From Terrimonas_A sp040509495 (lineage in GTDB: Bacteria; Bacteroidota; Bacteroidia; Chitinophagales; Chitinophagaceae), in assembly GCA_040509495.1 (NCBI GenBank), contig JBEVKW010000013.1, positions 1 through 56,661 on the forward strand: DNA of 56,661 bases, given 5' to 3'. The notes below the pieces were generated by a model, which saw only the letters and a program-made list of their open reading frames with translations, had not been told where the DNA came from and did not search any database. The number at the start of each line of letters is the position of its first letter. Position 1 is the stretch's first letter. Positions 1 through 7,918 of this stretch are shown here, piece by piece. Position numbers and translations under genes: made by a program.

Positions 1-11
1 CGTTCGCTGCG

Positions 12-233
12 TTACCTCACACTCATAAACCCCCGCACCTCCCTCTCCTCAATCCGCATCACTTCACAAAACTCTTTCACCGTTATGTAATCCCCAATCC
101 CCTTGCCTACAGCATCCCTTACTCTTTGGATCACCCGCTGGGCAGTCCTGGCACTGCATCCCATAATGAACTCAATGTCTTTCGAATAAATAATTTGCCG
201 TTGTGGTAGTACCATATCCTTTATTTTATTCAT
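12..233 (-). CDS. Small helix-rich protein, Bacteroidota-type paralog family
   Basis: A 73-residue basic protein of unknown function. A GTG lies 12 bases upstream in frame, but the ATG at 233 is the better start because it gives the same N-terminal layout as its paralog at 5842-6060. The two share PQR near the start, SKD followed by an acidic residue, a central AQ pair inside a basic helix, then YIT, EFCE and a final acidic/valine-rich helix, by eye about 45% identical. The helix pattern (SARTAQRVIQRVRD, then a second motif near EFCEVMRIEE) suggests a helix-turn-helix-like fold that may bind DNA; this is inference. The gene lies near the window edge, so its left-hand neighbour is unseen. Confidence 0.7.
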   Translation of the reverse strand: MNKIKDMVLPQRQIIYSKDIEFIMGCSARTAQRVIQRVRDAVGKGIGDYITVKEFCEVMRIEEREVRGFMSVR

Positions 234-332
234 AAAAATGCACACGATCTCTTATAAGGTTACGGCGTGAGAACCCGTAATCCCTAAGATCAGGTTGCGA
301 CTTAAAATTTGATTAATTTATTCCGGTAACAT

Positions 333-899
333 TTACGACGGATCTTCCGGGTAGATCAGGTTGTGGAAATAATCGAGGTTCGCTAACAACCTCCCGAATC
401 GTTTTATCCAGAGCCGGATAATATAGGCAAGGTCTGCAACATACAATAGCAAAATGCCGCGCAGGATCCACATGCGGACTTCGTCCAGCCTGAAACTAAG
501 GAACAGGCAACCGATCAGCACTCCTGCCGACAAACCCCGTAACAATGCAGTCAAAATGGTAAATGTTTTTATATTACGTCTCTCCTGCTGATAATTTTCC
601 AGAACAGTTTTCCCCGCGAAAGGACGGCAAACAAAACGATACGCTAACAGGTTGTTTATGATCGGAAGTGTCAATCCGCATATAAGTAACAATGCAGGAT
701 TACGGCTTCCTGAATTCCAATCCGTAAACGGGTACAGCAAAACAACAACCATCATCAATATCGCGATCCCGGCCAGCAGCTGACGCTTTTGTTCACGCAT
801 TACAGGATGACCGCGCTTGATAACCTGTTTCAGCGTTAGTGTTGATTTCAGGCTAACAGACACGGCAGGAAAGCTGCTTGTTATTTGCTCATTTGTCAT
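333..899 (-). CDS. Four-helix membrane protein coupled to an ECF sigma factor
   Basis: A 188-residue protein with about four hydrophobic segments (roughly residues 40-58, 68-88, 112-132 and 140-160), a basic N-terminal tail of about 38 residues predicted to be cytoplasmic, and a basic C-terminal helix. Its ATG overlaps the stop of the upstream sigma-factor gene in an ATGA arrangement (896-899), so translation is probably coupled. I recognise no named family. The position directly behind an ECF sigma gene that has no FecR or zinc-type anti-sigma gene makes it a candidate membrane anti-sigma factor or the main target of that sigma factor. That role is inferred from context only. Confidence 0.8.
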   Translation of the reverse strand: MTNEQITSSFPAVSVSLKSTLTLKQVIKRGHPVMREQKRQLLAGIAILMMVVVLLYPFTDWNSGSRNPALLLICGLTLPIINNLLAYRFVCRPFAGKTVLENYQQERRNIKTFTILTALLRGLSAGVLIGCLFLSFRLDEVRMWILRGILLLYVADLAYIIRLWIKRFGRLLANLDYFHNLIYPEDPS

Positions 900-1378
900 T
901 GTCTCCTATTTAATAGTTTCCGGAGTTTCTCTTTCACTCTCATGAATCTTGTTGCAACGTTCTTTTCAGTTGTATTGATCTCCAGGGCGATCTCCTTATA
1001 ACTGCGCTCGTCTAAATAAAGACTGATCAGGTCCTTATCCCGGTCGTTCAATTGCCCCACGGCAGCACGCAGATCGTTGATTGTTTCGTAGTCATCATCA
1101 ATAGCATCTTCCAGTTCTGGCAACCTCTCGGGAAAGATCACCGACAGATGCTTCTTCCGGTGATAGTTTGTTATATAAACAGATTTGGCTACCACATAAA
1201 GCCAGGTATGAAAACTTGATTCACCTCTGAAGGTAAACCGGGCGTCCCACGCACGCGCCCAGATATCCTGCAGGAGATCCTCTGCATCACCTTCGTTCCT
1301 GCGCGTGGAAAAACAAAATGCTTCCAGCGAACGGCGATGACGTTCAAGTAAGTCTTGAAATTCGGTTTCGTTCATCAT
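896..1378 (-). CDS. ECF-type RNA polymerase sigma factor
   Basis: A 160-residue group 4 sigma factor. The N-terminal half carries a region 2-like stretch (GDAEDLLQDIWARAWD, then FHTWLYVVAKSVYITNYHRKK, which includes the promoter-melting and -10 contact segment). The C-terminal half carries region 4 (LNDRDKDLISLYLDERSYKEIA, then a recognition helix near TTEKNVATRFMRVKEKL). Length is typical for ECF factors. It starts with two consecutive ATG codons. It is co-transcribed with the four-helix membrane protein through a 4-base overlap. No FecR or SusC gene follows, unlike the second ECF factor at 37505-38053, so its regulon is not obvious from the window. Confidence 0.93.
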   Translation of the reverse strand: MMNETEFQDLLERHRRSLEAFCFSTRRNEGDAEDLLQDIWARAWDARFTFRGESSFHTWLYVVAKSVYITNYHRKKHLSVIFPERLPELEDAIDDDYETINDLRAAVGQLNDRDKDLISLYLDERSYKEIALEINTTEKNVATRFMRVKEKLRKLLNRRQ

Positions 1379-1728
1379 GTGGTTAGAAAAGACTCTAATA
1401 TATTAGACGCAGAAAAGGTTGAAATATGGCAAGGGCTTAGAGTATTTTTTTTATGTTGAGCGGACGGGATAATAATTGATGGACGCGGTTTTTAGAAATA
1501 GGTGTTAATGCTAACAGTTGAATAAGAATTATCACTGTCATAATGTAGGATCTGCATATGGCCATAGCAGCCATACTAAAACTGACTGGCGGAGGGCAGT
1601 GCCATCTGCGGTCAGACTTTCCACTTATGTTGCACACCAACCTCCGGTAAAATTCAGCGTTGTTTACGAAGCGGCTTGATGTCTCCGCTTAAGTCGACAA
1701 TGTGAGGCTAAATATTCTATAATTACAA
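1379..1728. other. Intergenic stretch, nothing assigned
   Basis: About 350 bases between the sigma-factor start and the end of the KAP gene. A 67-codon open frame exists on the minus strand, but its composition and content resemble no protein I know. I see no hairpin with a T-run, so the terminator for the KAP gene is not evident. The sigma-factor promoter should lie near 1380-1440; I cannot pick a clear TAnnTTTG element. Confidence 0.5.
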
Positions 1729-4700
1729 TTATTCAGGTGGAATAATATTGGGTGGGCGATTAATATATACAGGTTTTTTCTGAACCGGATTATCCTTATA
1801 TTCTCCGCCCTCATGCATAGTTATTTTGAACGGATTCAACCGGCCATCTTTATAAATGTTTTTTACAAATTTTTTTGCTTCTGCTGGAGGTTCCTCACCA
1901 ATGTTTGTCTTTATTAAATTCTGATAAATGCGCCCATACTGAAAATCCCGCAACAAATGCAAATCATTAGTCTTTGATGTGAAACGTGTGATTAGCTGCA
2001 TTAAGAGTATTGGGTCGAGCACTTCCTTATAATGAAACGAGATGAATTCGATGACATTATTATGCCTATTGCTTGGATCCTGTAATGCCAGCTTTATGAG
2101 TTCATTCAAAATATTCGAACGAACATCGGCTTTGTAATCGATAGATGATTTTAGTTGTTCGAAATACAGCTTATCCTGTGCCGTCCGTTTTCTCTTTAAC
2201 AACATCAACAGGTTGTCCCTGCGCTCCTGCTTGGTAGCCCAGCACTTTCTGAATACTTTTGCATAGCCGATAATAAGCTTTTCTTCGGTCGCTTCCAGCA
2301 GTTTTGTGGCTACATACTTTTGTAGTCCGGCATTGGCGAGGCTTTCTCCATCAAGGCTTAATATCCCCACCGCTTCCTCTAATTCCTGGTGGTCGATCAA
2401 CGATTCAATCAACGTCACTTTTTGCTCTTTTGGAATGAATGTCCTGAACAGCGGATAAAGTTTATCATCCCGAAGAATCTTCTGATGCAAGGTTGCAAAC
2501 CTGGTATTGGTGAAAAAGTTTGGGGTTGTTTTAAGGATTTCTAAGAGTAATTGAAACTCTCCGATGGGGGTTGATTGGGCAACTAATTTTTCGCAAATCT
2601 CTCTGGTTATTTTTTGCTGTACCGCCGAAAATTCAGGATTGGATTGATCGGTCATACAATAAGGAAGCAAATATTCTATTCTTCCTTGATGTCGTTCTAC
2701 AAATCGGTACAGCGCGCCGACCCCCGCCATTGCATTTGCATTAAGCCTCAACTCCCCTCCTGTGTTCACTAAACGCAATAGAATATTTGACATTCCCACC
2801 AGTATTCTATCCGCTTCGAAAGGTATCAAAGGACTTGTTCTGAGATTTGCGTCCTTTACGAATGCCGTAATCATTTGCTGTACTAACAAGAGCAGCTCCT
2901 CTTTTCGCTCGTTCATCGGCACTGTTTCCAGTAACCGGATCCGTTCGGTGCCTAACTTGTCGGGGCGTAAAAAATCATTAAGGCTTAAGGATTCAATCAA
3001 TTTCGCTACAAACTTCGTGTCGAGGAGTTGATTGAAAACGGCTGGTTCCTCTGTTAACATGGCCACCAATGCGGGATATCTGATACCGTTCTCTTCGAGA
3101 GCCCCCTTCAATTTTCCCATACCCGCGGCCATGTATTCTAAATGTCCCCGGCGAATGCTTCCCATCAAGTTTGTCAGGTAACTGTTCTCCTCCGCTGTTA
3201 ATACTTTGGGAGCAAACAATAATTCCTGTGCAACATGAATTTGCGCGGAATAAATGATTCTGCGTTTCTGGGTATTGGCGACGGTGAAACATTCGTACAG
3301 TTGTTCGAGTGCGGCAGGGTCGACTGCTGAAACCTTTCCGTTAATAGCTACCTCATTCAACGCATTCTCCATTTCCAGGTACGTTGTAGGTTTGAGCCGG
3401 ATCTTCTTCCAGGAAAGAACTTTCATTAGATTGTTGAAGAAGATGGGTAGCGTTACCGCATTGAGTTTCCTTATATAGCTACTGATGATCTCACTAAATG
3501 CTTCCTTTTTTTCTGCATCTTCCAGCCTGAATGTTTCCAGCCTGGTCCTGGCCAGCTTGAATTCGTTCGACGTTAGTTCGATCAGCCATGCCGTGATCCC
3601 GGACATCCGCTCTTCGTTGTGCGAGATTTTGTTCATTAGAAAAGGCTCCAGGCTGTCGATTTTCACCTGATCCGTCTCCCGCATGAATTTCAGGAAACGC
3701 TCCTGGTCTGGCAATGCTTCCAATTTCCCCGCATGATATCCTTCAGCCTCAATATCATAGATGGCATTTGCTTTAAAAAAATCGACAAAAGCGGGAAACC
3801 GCTGCAGCATCAACAGGTATTTCGCCAGTTGTGGTACATTGTTTTTATAAAACTCAATCCTTGCAAGCTCTTTATCCTGGCTGTTCTTCAACATCAGGTA
3901 GTTGGTGACCAGGATATTGATGAACTGCACAATTTGCCGGATGTTCTGAGCGAAGACTTTCATGATGAGCCAGACCACGTAATCATTTTGTAACTCGCTG
4001 ATGCCCGTCTCTTTCAGTTTCGCAGTTGTAAATGTTTCAAGGTCAATTTGCGCAAACTCAGGAATCCATAAAGCAGTATTAAATATTTTCCGCAGGAATT
4101 CTTCTGCCTGCATCTCCTTGTCTACCCCAATGCCATCTGCCGTTTTCATCAGGTGGCTTTTGATCGCCTGAACATCACAGGGAATTAAAAAGATCAACTC
4201 TTTCTTCCCTTTCCTTGCAGGCTCCAGGAAGGCTTTGAGTGAGCCGATCATCTTACACGCTACGTCGGCACTCACCCGGTCCATGTTATCAAAGATGACC
4301 AGTATACGTGATGACTCGACGTACGTCAATACCTGGTGAAACTCCTTTTCGAACTCATGTGGATCCTGAAACCGTTCGAGCTTTGCATCGCTTTTCTCTG
4401 CATCTACGAAGTGATCGATATACTTAAAGATATAAGTCGAGGTGATTGCGGCGATGACGCCGGTTAGAACCGCGGGCCAGGTGAAATTTTCCCATATCTG
4501 TGGGGCAAAACGGGGCAGGATCAACAAGAGGATGGCAGCCACCACCAGGGAAAGTAACAGAAAAACAAATAAATGCCGCCAGAGCCTGCCCCATCGAAAA
4601 TGATACCTGTGGGTCGTTACCGATTTGCCTGACTGGAGCCGTTCGTCTACTTTAATTTCTTTCTTCACCACTCCGCGGTCCTTCATACCATTTAACTGCT

Positions 4701-4998
4701 CCACGACTTCCAGTAAGAATGTACGACGGATCGCATCCCCCTCGTGTTTCCAGACATCAAAGATGATCGTCGGTATCCGCTGCTCGATCAGCGTTCCTCT
4801 AAGGTGCTCCGCGATCGTCGTTTTTCCCGTTCCCCATTTACCGAATAATCCGATCGTAAATGGCGACACACAATGTTGGATAATATCCGCCAGCGTCCGC
4901 ACGATCGAATCATGCCCAAATCCCAATTCCATTTTCTGATCACTGGTCAGAGGTTGCTCCGGCAATAGGTTATAACTAGTATCTAAGCTGGATGGCAT
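1729..4998 (-). CDS. KAP family P-loop NTPase with large C-terminal region
   Basis: A 1089-residue KAP-type ATPase, a STAND-related P-loop family often membrane-anchored and frequently found in accessory or defence gene neighbourhoods. Visible features: a Walker A motif GKWGTGKT at residues 53-60; two hydrophobic segments at about 143-162 and 176-194, inserted between Walker A and Walker B as is typical of KAP proteins; and a Walker B-like strand RILVIFDNMDR at 231-241, where the family usually has DDLDR. From about residue 400 onward there are roughly 690 residues of helical sequence that I cannot assign to a known domain; it could be a helical-repeat sensor. The gene stands alone, with a short membrane-protein gene upstream. 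The ATG at 4998 leaves about 30 residues before the conserved NTPase start, normal for the family. The biochemical role is unknown; a defence or surveillance role is only an inference. Confidence 0.88.
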   Translation of the reverse strand: MPSSLDTSYNLLPEQPLTSDQKMELGFGHDSIVRTLADIIQHCVSPFTIGLFGKWGTGKTTIAEHLRGTLIEQRIPTIIFDVWKHEGDAIRRTFLLEVVEQLNGMKDRGVVKKEIKVDERLQSGKSVTTHRYHFRWGRLWRHLFVFLLLSLVVAAILLLILPRFAPQIWENFTWPAVLTGVIAAITSTYIFKYIDHFVDAEKSDAKLERFQDPHEFEKEFHQVLTYVESSRILVIFDNMDRVSADVACKMIGSLKAFLEPARKGKKELIFLIPCDVQAIKSHLMKTADGIGVDKEMQAEEFLRKIFNTALWIPEFAQIDLETFTTAKLKETGISELQNDYVVWLIMKVFAQNIRQIVQFINILVTNYLMLKNSQDKELARIEFYKNNVPQLAKYLLMLQRFPAFVDFFKANAIYDIEAEGYHAGKLEALPDQERFLKFMRETDQVKIDSLEPFLMNKISHNEERMSGITAWLIELTSNEFKLARTRLETFRLEDAEKKEAFSEIISSYIRKLNAVTLPIFFNNLMKVLSWKKIRLKPTTYLEMENALNEVAINGKVSAVDPAALEQLYECFTVANTQKRRIIYSAQIHVAQELLFAPKVLTAEENSYLTNLMGSIRRGHLEYMAAGMGKLKGALEENGIRYPALVAMLTEEPAVFNQLLDTKFVAKLIESLSLNDFLRPDKLGTERIRLLETVPMNERKEELLLLVQQMITAFVKDANLRTSPLIPFEADRILVGMSNILLRLVNTGGELRLNANAMAGVGALYRFVERHQGRIEYLLPYCMTDQSNPEFSAVQQKITREICEKLVAQSTPIGEFQLLLEILKTTPNFFTNTRFATLHQKILRDDKLYPLFRTFIPKEQKVTLIESLIDHQELEEAVGILSLDGESLANAGLQKYVATKLLEATEEKLIIGYAKVFRKCWATKQERRDNLLMLLKRKRTAQDKLYFEQLKSSIDYKADVRSNILNELIKLALQDPSNRHNNVIEFISFHYKEVLDPILLMQLITRFTSKTNDLHLLRDFQYGRIYQNLIKTNIGEEPPAEAKKFVKNIYKDGRLNPFKITMHEGGEYKDNPVQKKPVYINRPPNIIPPE

Positions 4999-5151
4999 GG
5001 TGGAAGGTTTAAGCGGTTGTTACCTAAGTTAACACTTCACGGACGTCTGACCAAAGTATTTTGATGCACTACGCCTTTAGTCTTTCTCCCTTGTTTTAGG
5101 GTAAGCAGTAGACTAAAAAATCACAAGCTAACCTTGTCCACTTTATATAAG

Positions 5152-5337
5152 CTATCGCAGCCGATCATCCCTTCTTTTCTTCGCTGTCCAATATCTTTTT
5201 ACTGCCAATATCCAAAACCCTGCGCCAAGTGCGATTATTACCGGCACTTTGCCTTTAATCCAATTATCTCCTGATATCAGAATCAACGAAAGCAGACTAA
5301 CGGTCATAACAACTAGAAATATGTTCCTTCCAGTCAT
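5152..5337 (-). CDS. Small two-helix membrane protein, unknown function
   Basis: A 61-residue open frame with two hydrophobic stretches (about residues 5-22 and 31-48) and a strongly basic tail (KRYWTAKKRRDDRLR), the charge pattern of a two-pass inner-membrane protein. It starts with ATG and lies about 150 bases upstream of the KAP ATPase on the same strand, so the two may be co-transcribed. I recognise no family. The transmembrane-plus-basic-tail pattern supports it as a real gene, but its short length keeps confidence moderate. Confidence 0.5.
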   Translation of the reverse strand: MTGRNIFLVVMTVSLLSLILISGDNWIKGKVPVIIALGAGFWILAVKRYWTAKKRRDDRLR

Positions 5338-5841
5338 AACATTTGGTTTTTATTGATAAATAGAACTTGACTCTACCGCGTAAATGGTAATGCCACCCAT
5401 ATCACTATCATAAAATAAAGAGGACAGGATCCCCTGCCGATATTGAATTGCTCTTTGATTCACGATATCGGCTCTTAGACTAAACTAAAGAAAGAGAAAA
5501 TATTCCAGGACTCATTTCAGGTCAAACCGCGAAATACAGCCTGCTTCCGGTGAAAAAACGTTGGATTGCCGTTTTTTCACCGGAAGCATCTACAGAATGA
5601 AAATTTAATAGGGTCTATCTAACGCTATGAAATAGGTAACAATGATCAACCTGTTGGGAACAGCAGCCAAAGCAGACCTCTGTCAGAAATACTTCAGGGC
5701 GACAAATCATGCCATATGCGTCAATTCATGTCAATGGCGACACAACGTTTGGAGCGTTCCTTCTCACCGGTCTATACTTGCATCGGGATTGCAAAAAACC
5801 GCCCCGTATTAGTCAGCCTTTTCACCAGGCTTGTTTATCAA
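5338..5841. other. Intergenic stretch with a strong hairpin
   Basis: About 500 bases between divergent genes (the small membrane protein on minus, the helix-rich small protein on plus). It contains a perfect 18-base inverted repeat (5543-5587, listed separately) and a weaker 7-base pair of arms (5437-5443 and 5465-5471). Open frames here show no protein-like content. The frame upstream of 5842 stays open for 42 codons, but its sequence is not shared with the paralog, so I treat it as non-coding. Confidence 0.5.
5543..5587. repeat. Perfect 18-bp inverted repeat
   Basis: Arms 5543-5560 and 5570-5587 are exact reverse complements, with a 9-base loop. The arms carry a GC-rich outer part (GCTTCCGG) and an A6/T6 inner part. 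No T-run follows on either strand, so an ordinary Rho-independent terminator is unlikely. It lies in a divergent intergenic region, so terminating a neighbour is also not expected. It may be a structured RNA element, a REP-like palindrome or a protein site. Confidence 0.8.
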
Positions 5842-6060
5842 ATGTCTTTCAAACCCAACATACCGCAGCGCATCGTCATCCTCTCCAAAGATGTTGAAAA
5901 CCTCACAGGTCGTAGTAAACGTGCTGCACAATCCCTCCTGCAGTTGATCCGCAAAAAACTGGGTAAAGAAAAATACCATTACATAACCATCGCAGAATTT
6001 TGTGAGCACACCGGCATAAAAGAAGAACAAGTCAGGGAAGCCATTAGCAGATGGGGCTAA
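5842..6060 (+). CDS. Small helix-rich protein, paralog of the gene at 12-233
   Basis: A 72-residue protein. The open frame extends 42 codons upstream, but the ATG at 5842 gives a product collinear with the paralog at 12-233: PQR, SKD, a central basic helix with AQ, YIT, EFCE, and an ending helix KEEQVREAI. I believe this family is common as scattered small genes in Bacteroidota, without known function. The two helical halves resemble helix-turn-helix proteins, so DNA binding is plausible but unproven. It is divergent from the KAP neighbourhood, so together with its paralog it brackets that interval. Confidence 0.7.
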   Translation: MSFKPNIPQRIVILSKDVENLTGRSKRAAQSLLQLIRKKLGKEKYHYITIAEFCEHTGIKEEQVREAISRWG

Positions 6061-6184
6061 AAGAAATTCTCCTCGTTAATCCTCCAGCCAACACTGTCAA
6101 GCTGACGTATTCTTGAACGCGCTTTAATAGTGAGTAGAGAGTTCAACAATACATTTTGTGATCTGTTCAGGTCATTTCATTATT

Positions 6185-6224
6185 TCGAACTAACGTCGAA
6201 CAAGAGTCGAACTAACGTCGAACA
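6185..6224 (+). repeat. Two direct 18-bp repeats at 22-bp period
   Basis: An 18-base unit beginning TCGAACTAACG occurs at 6185-6202 and again, identical, at 6207-6224. The 22-base period is about two helical turns. Each unit contains TCGAAC twice, giving four TCGAAC half-sites in 40 bases. Possible roles are a protein-binding site or a small replication-slippage repeat. Confidence 0.85.
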
Positions 6225-6492
6225 TGAAGCGAATAAAAAGCAGGCATAATTTCATCCCTTTAAACGGCCTCTTCGGCTACGAAAGCATCTTTAAACTCCC
6301 TGCCAAAATGACTTTGATCCTGAAGGGAAAGGCTACCTGTAAACTGGACAAACAGGACGGGCACCCCTGCAATTCCTGAACAAGCAAACCCGTAAAACAG
6401 CGTGTAAAATCTTTCGTTCCGTAGAGTTTATGAAGTCGAAAGCAGGAACGGTTGTGTCCGGATTGAACTGTCCGGAAATTCCGGATAGTTGA
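6224..6492 (+). pseudogene. Possible frameshifted small gene, unknown
   Basis: An ATG at 6224, inside the last base of the second direct repeat, opens a 51-codon frame ending at 6379 with a protein-like basic sequence (MKRIKSRHNFIPLNGLFGYE at its start). Immediately beyond, a different frame reads protein-like sequence (LNKQTRKTACKIFRSVEF, then MKSKAGTVVSGLNCPEIPDS) to a stop at 6490-6492. Together they could be one small gene broken by one frameshift near 6370. I recognise no family and the evidence is composition only. It could equally be chance. Confidence 0.25.
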
Positions 6493-6546
6493 TTTTAGCA
6501 TAAAAGAAGCTCTGTGAACTAAGAGCTAAACATCAGGCTCATGCGT

Positions 6547-6593
6547 TACTGTATCATTTACCGTATCAGCGTGATACAGTAAATGATACAGTA
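6547..6593. repeat. Nested 47-bp dyad built from TGATAC units
   Basis: Arms TACTGTATCATTTAC (6547-6561) and its exact reverse complement (6579-6593) enclose a second perfect 6-bp dyad, GTATCA/TGATAC (6563-6568 and 6572-6577), around a 3-base loop. One mismatch (6562/6578) separates the two. The right half is also a 12-bp direct repeat (6572-6583 and 6584-6595). It lies 3' of the metallophosphoesterase gene. No T-run follows, so it looks more like a multi-site protein-binding element or mobile-element end than a terminator. Confidence 0.85.
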
Positions 6594-6623
6594 AATTAGA
6601 GTGACCGGTTAACCACCGGGTCT

Positions 6624-7382
6624 TTAAACTTCAACAACCTTTGCCAGCTCAAACCCCTTATGCTCACCGTTTCTAACATATCCCATCTGGTTTGTAATAA
6701 GCGTTGTGTCACCTATTTTGAATGACTGCGTATTATAGTGAATATGCCCATAGATCCAATTCTTAGCTCCACACTCTTCGATAAAGTCATACAGTTCCGT
6801 TGCAAAAGCACCATTGAGCTCACTGGTTTTATACTCCGGCGGATAGTTATAAAAAGTAGGCGCATGATGTGTAACAACAACCTTTTTCAGATGGTCATCA
6901 TCATTCAGCGCTTCATGTAAAAAACCAAGCCCATCCTCATGCAATTTGTTGAAATCCTCTACGGAAAAGAATCGATCCTCATTCCTGATTACGTGAAAGT
7001 CATTTAGACTTCTTTCTATCTGCCATTCATTCGCGATACCGATCCTTGACCATAAAGTCGAAAAGACAAGTTTAACTCCGTCATGTATCACCGATTGATT
7101 ATTCAGCAACACAACATTCTCTCTGATCTTTTCAGAAAACGATCCGGATCTCTCACTCAGGTTTCCATGATAATATTCATGATTCCCGGGTATCCAGTAT
7201 GTCACTTCAAAATTAGCTGAGAGTTCATCGAAAAAATCCTGATGTTTCCTCATTTCAGTAAAAGGAACAATGTCGCCGGCAAGCACAAGAACTGGCGCGT
7301 TTGGTTGGAGAGGATTTCTACTCAGCCATTTCTTATTCTCTGGAAATTCCAGATGCAGATCTGAACAATATTGTAATAACAT
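6624..7382 (-). CDS. Calcineurin-like metallophosphoesterase
   Basis: A 252-residue cytoplasmic metal-dependent phosphoesterase. From the ATG at 7382 the family motifs read in order: DLH at residues 8-10, GD at 36-37, GNHEYYHG from 66, HH near 171 and GHIH near 215, i.e. the five metal-binding blocks of the calcineurin-like fold. The frame continues 26 codons upstream to another ATG, but DLH normally lies within the first ten residues, so 7382 is preferred. Substrate cannot be read from sequence; relatives act on nucleotides or nucleic-acid ends. It is the last gene of a leftward series that begins at umuD, 74 bases behind a small unknown gene, which hints at but does not prove a DNA-repair link. 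Confidence 0.9.
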   Translation of the reverse strand: MLLQYCSDLHLEFPENKKWLSRNPLQPNAPVLVLAGDIVPFTEMRKHQDFFDELSANFEVTYWIPGNHEYYHGNLSERSGSFSEKIRENVVLLNNQSVIHDGVKLVFSTLWSRIGIANEWQIERSLNDFHVIRNEDRFFSVEDFNKLHEDGLGFLHEALNDDDHLKKVVVTHHAPTFYNYPPEYKTSELNGAFATELYDFIEECGAKNWIYGHIHYNTQSFKIGDTTLITNQMGYVRNGEHKGFELAKVVEV

Positions 7383-7456
7383 ACTTGCGGATTTTCTGAA
7401 CGGCAAATATCCGTACTTACTGTATGCGCTGAAAGGCAAACGGCATGAAAGAGATA

Positions 7457-7747
7457 TCACCGTTGATCTTTCTTCATGGATTCTTCATATCTCATGACCC
7501 CCTCGTGAAGTGCTTTGATCAGCGCCTGATCAAAACCCGGAGAATTAAACTTTCCTGAAAAAATTCTGTAGGTAGGTTCCCACTTATCAAGTCCCCTCAA
7601 TAGAAGCACAGGTCTGTTCGATTCGACCATGATTGTCTTGTTATTTCCCATTACATCAAAACACTCCTTTGATCTGTTGTGACTCACCCGACGAACCTTC
7701 ACCCTGAATATGCGACCATTCCAATGGATCCGCATCATAAACTCCAT
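7457..7747 (-). CDS. Small unknown protein in SOS-type cassette
   Basis: A 96-residue basic protein of unknown function, starting at an ATG with a second ATG pair three codons in. It begins with a short beta-like segment (MRIHWNGRIFRVKVRR), has a middle part VESNRPVLLLRG and ends in a helix FDQALIKALHEGVMRYEE. Its size and layout resemble the small gene at 7919-8176, whose C-terminus has a similar IAKALNK helix, but identity is too low by eye to claim homology. It lies between that gene and the metallophosphoesterase, all on the same strand, 171 bases downstream of the former. Confidence 0.65.
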   Translation of the reverse strand: MEFMMRIHWNGRIFRVKVRRVSHNRSKECFDVMGNNKTIMVESNRPVLLLRGLDKWEPTYRIFSGKFNSPGFDQALIKALHEGVMRYEESMKKDQR

Positions 7748-7918
7748 AAAATAATATTGATAGCGTGAATACAGGCAGGCATGGATAAAAATTTATTGAT
7801 TATCACGACCGCATCAGACTTTTATCTTTGATGCGCGGCAATAAAGACATCCAGAAAGTTTAAAGAAATAAGGAATATTACGCTAAAGCACGAAGAACAC
7901 GGTTAAATCACTTACATG

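Noticed and set aside
1437..1640. 67-codon frame on minus strand upstream of the sigma gene region
   Set aside because: Composition is not protein-like, no homologous pattern recognised, and no coupling to neighbours.
5716..5841. N-terminal extension of the 5842-6060 gene
   Set aside because: The extra 42 residues have no counterpart in the paralog at 12-233, which begins at the equivalent of the ATG at 5842.
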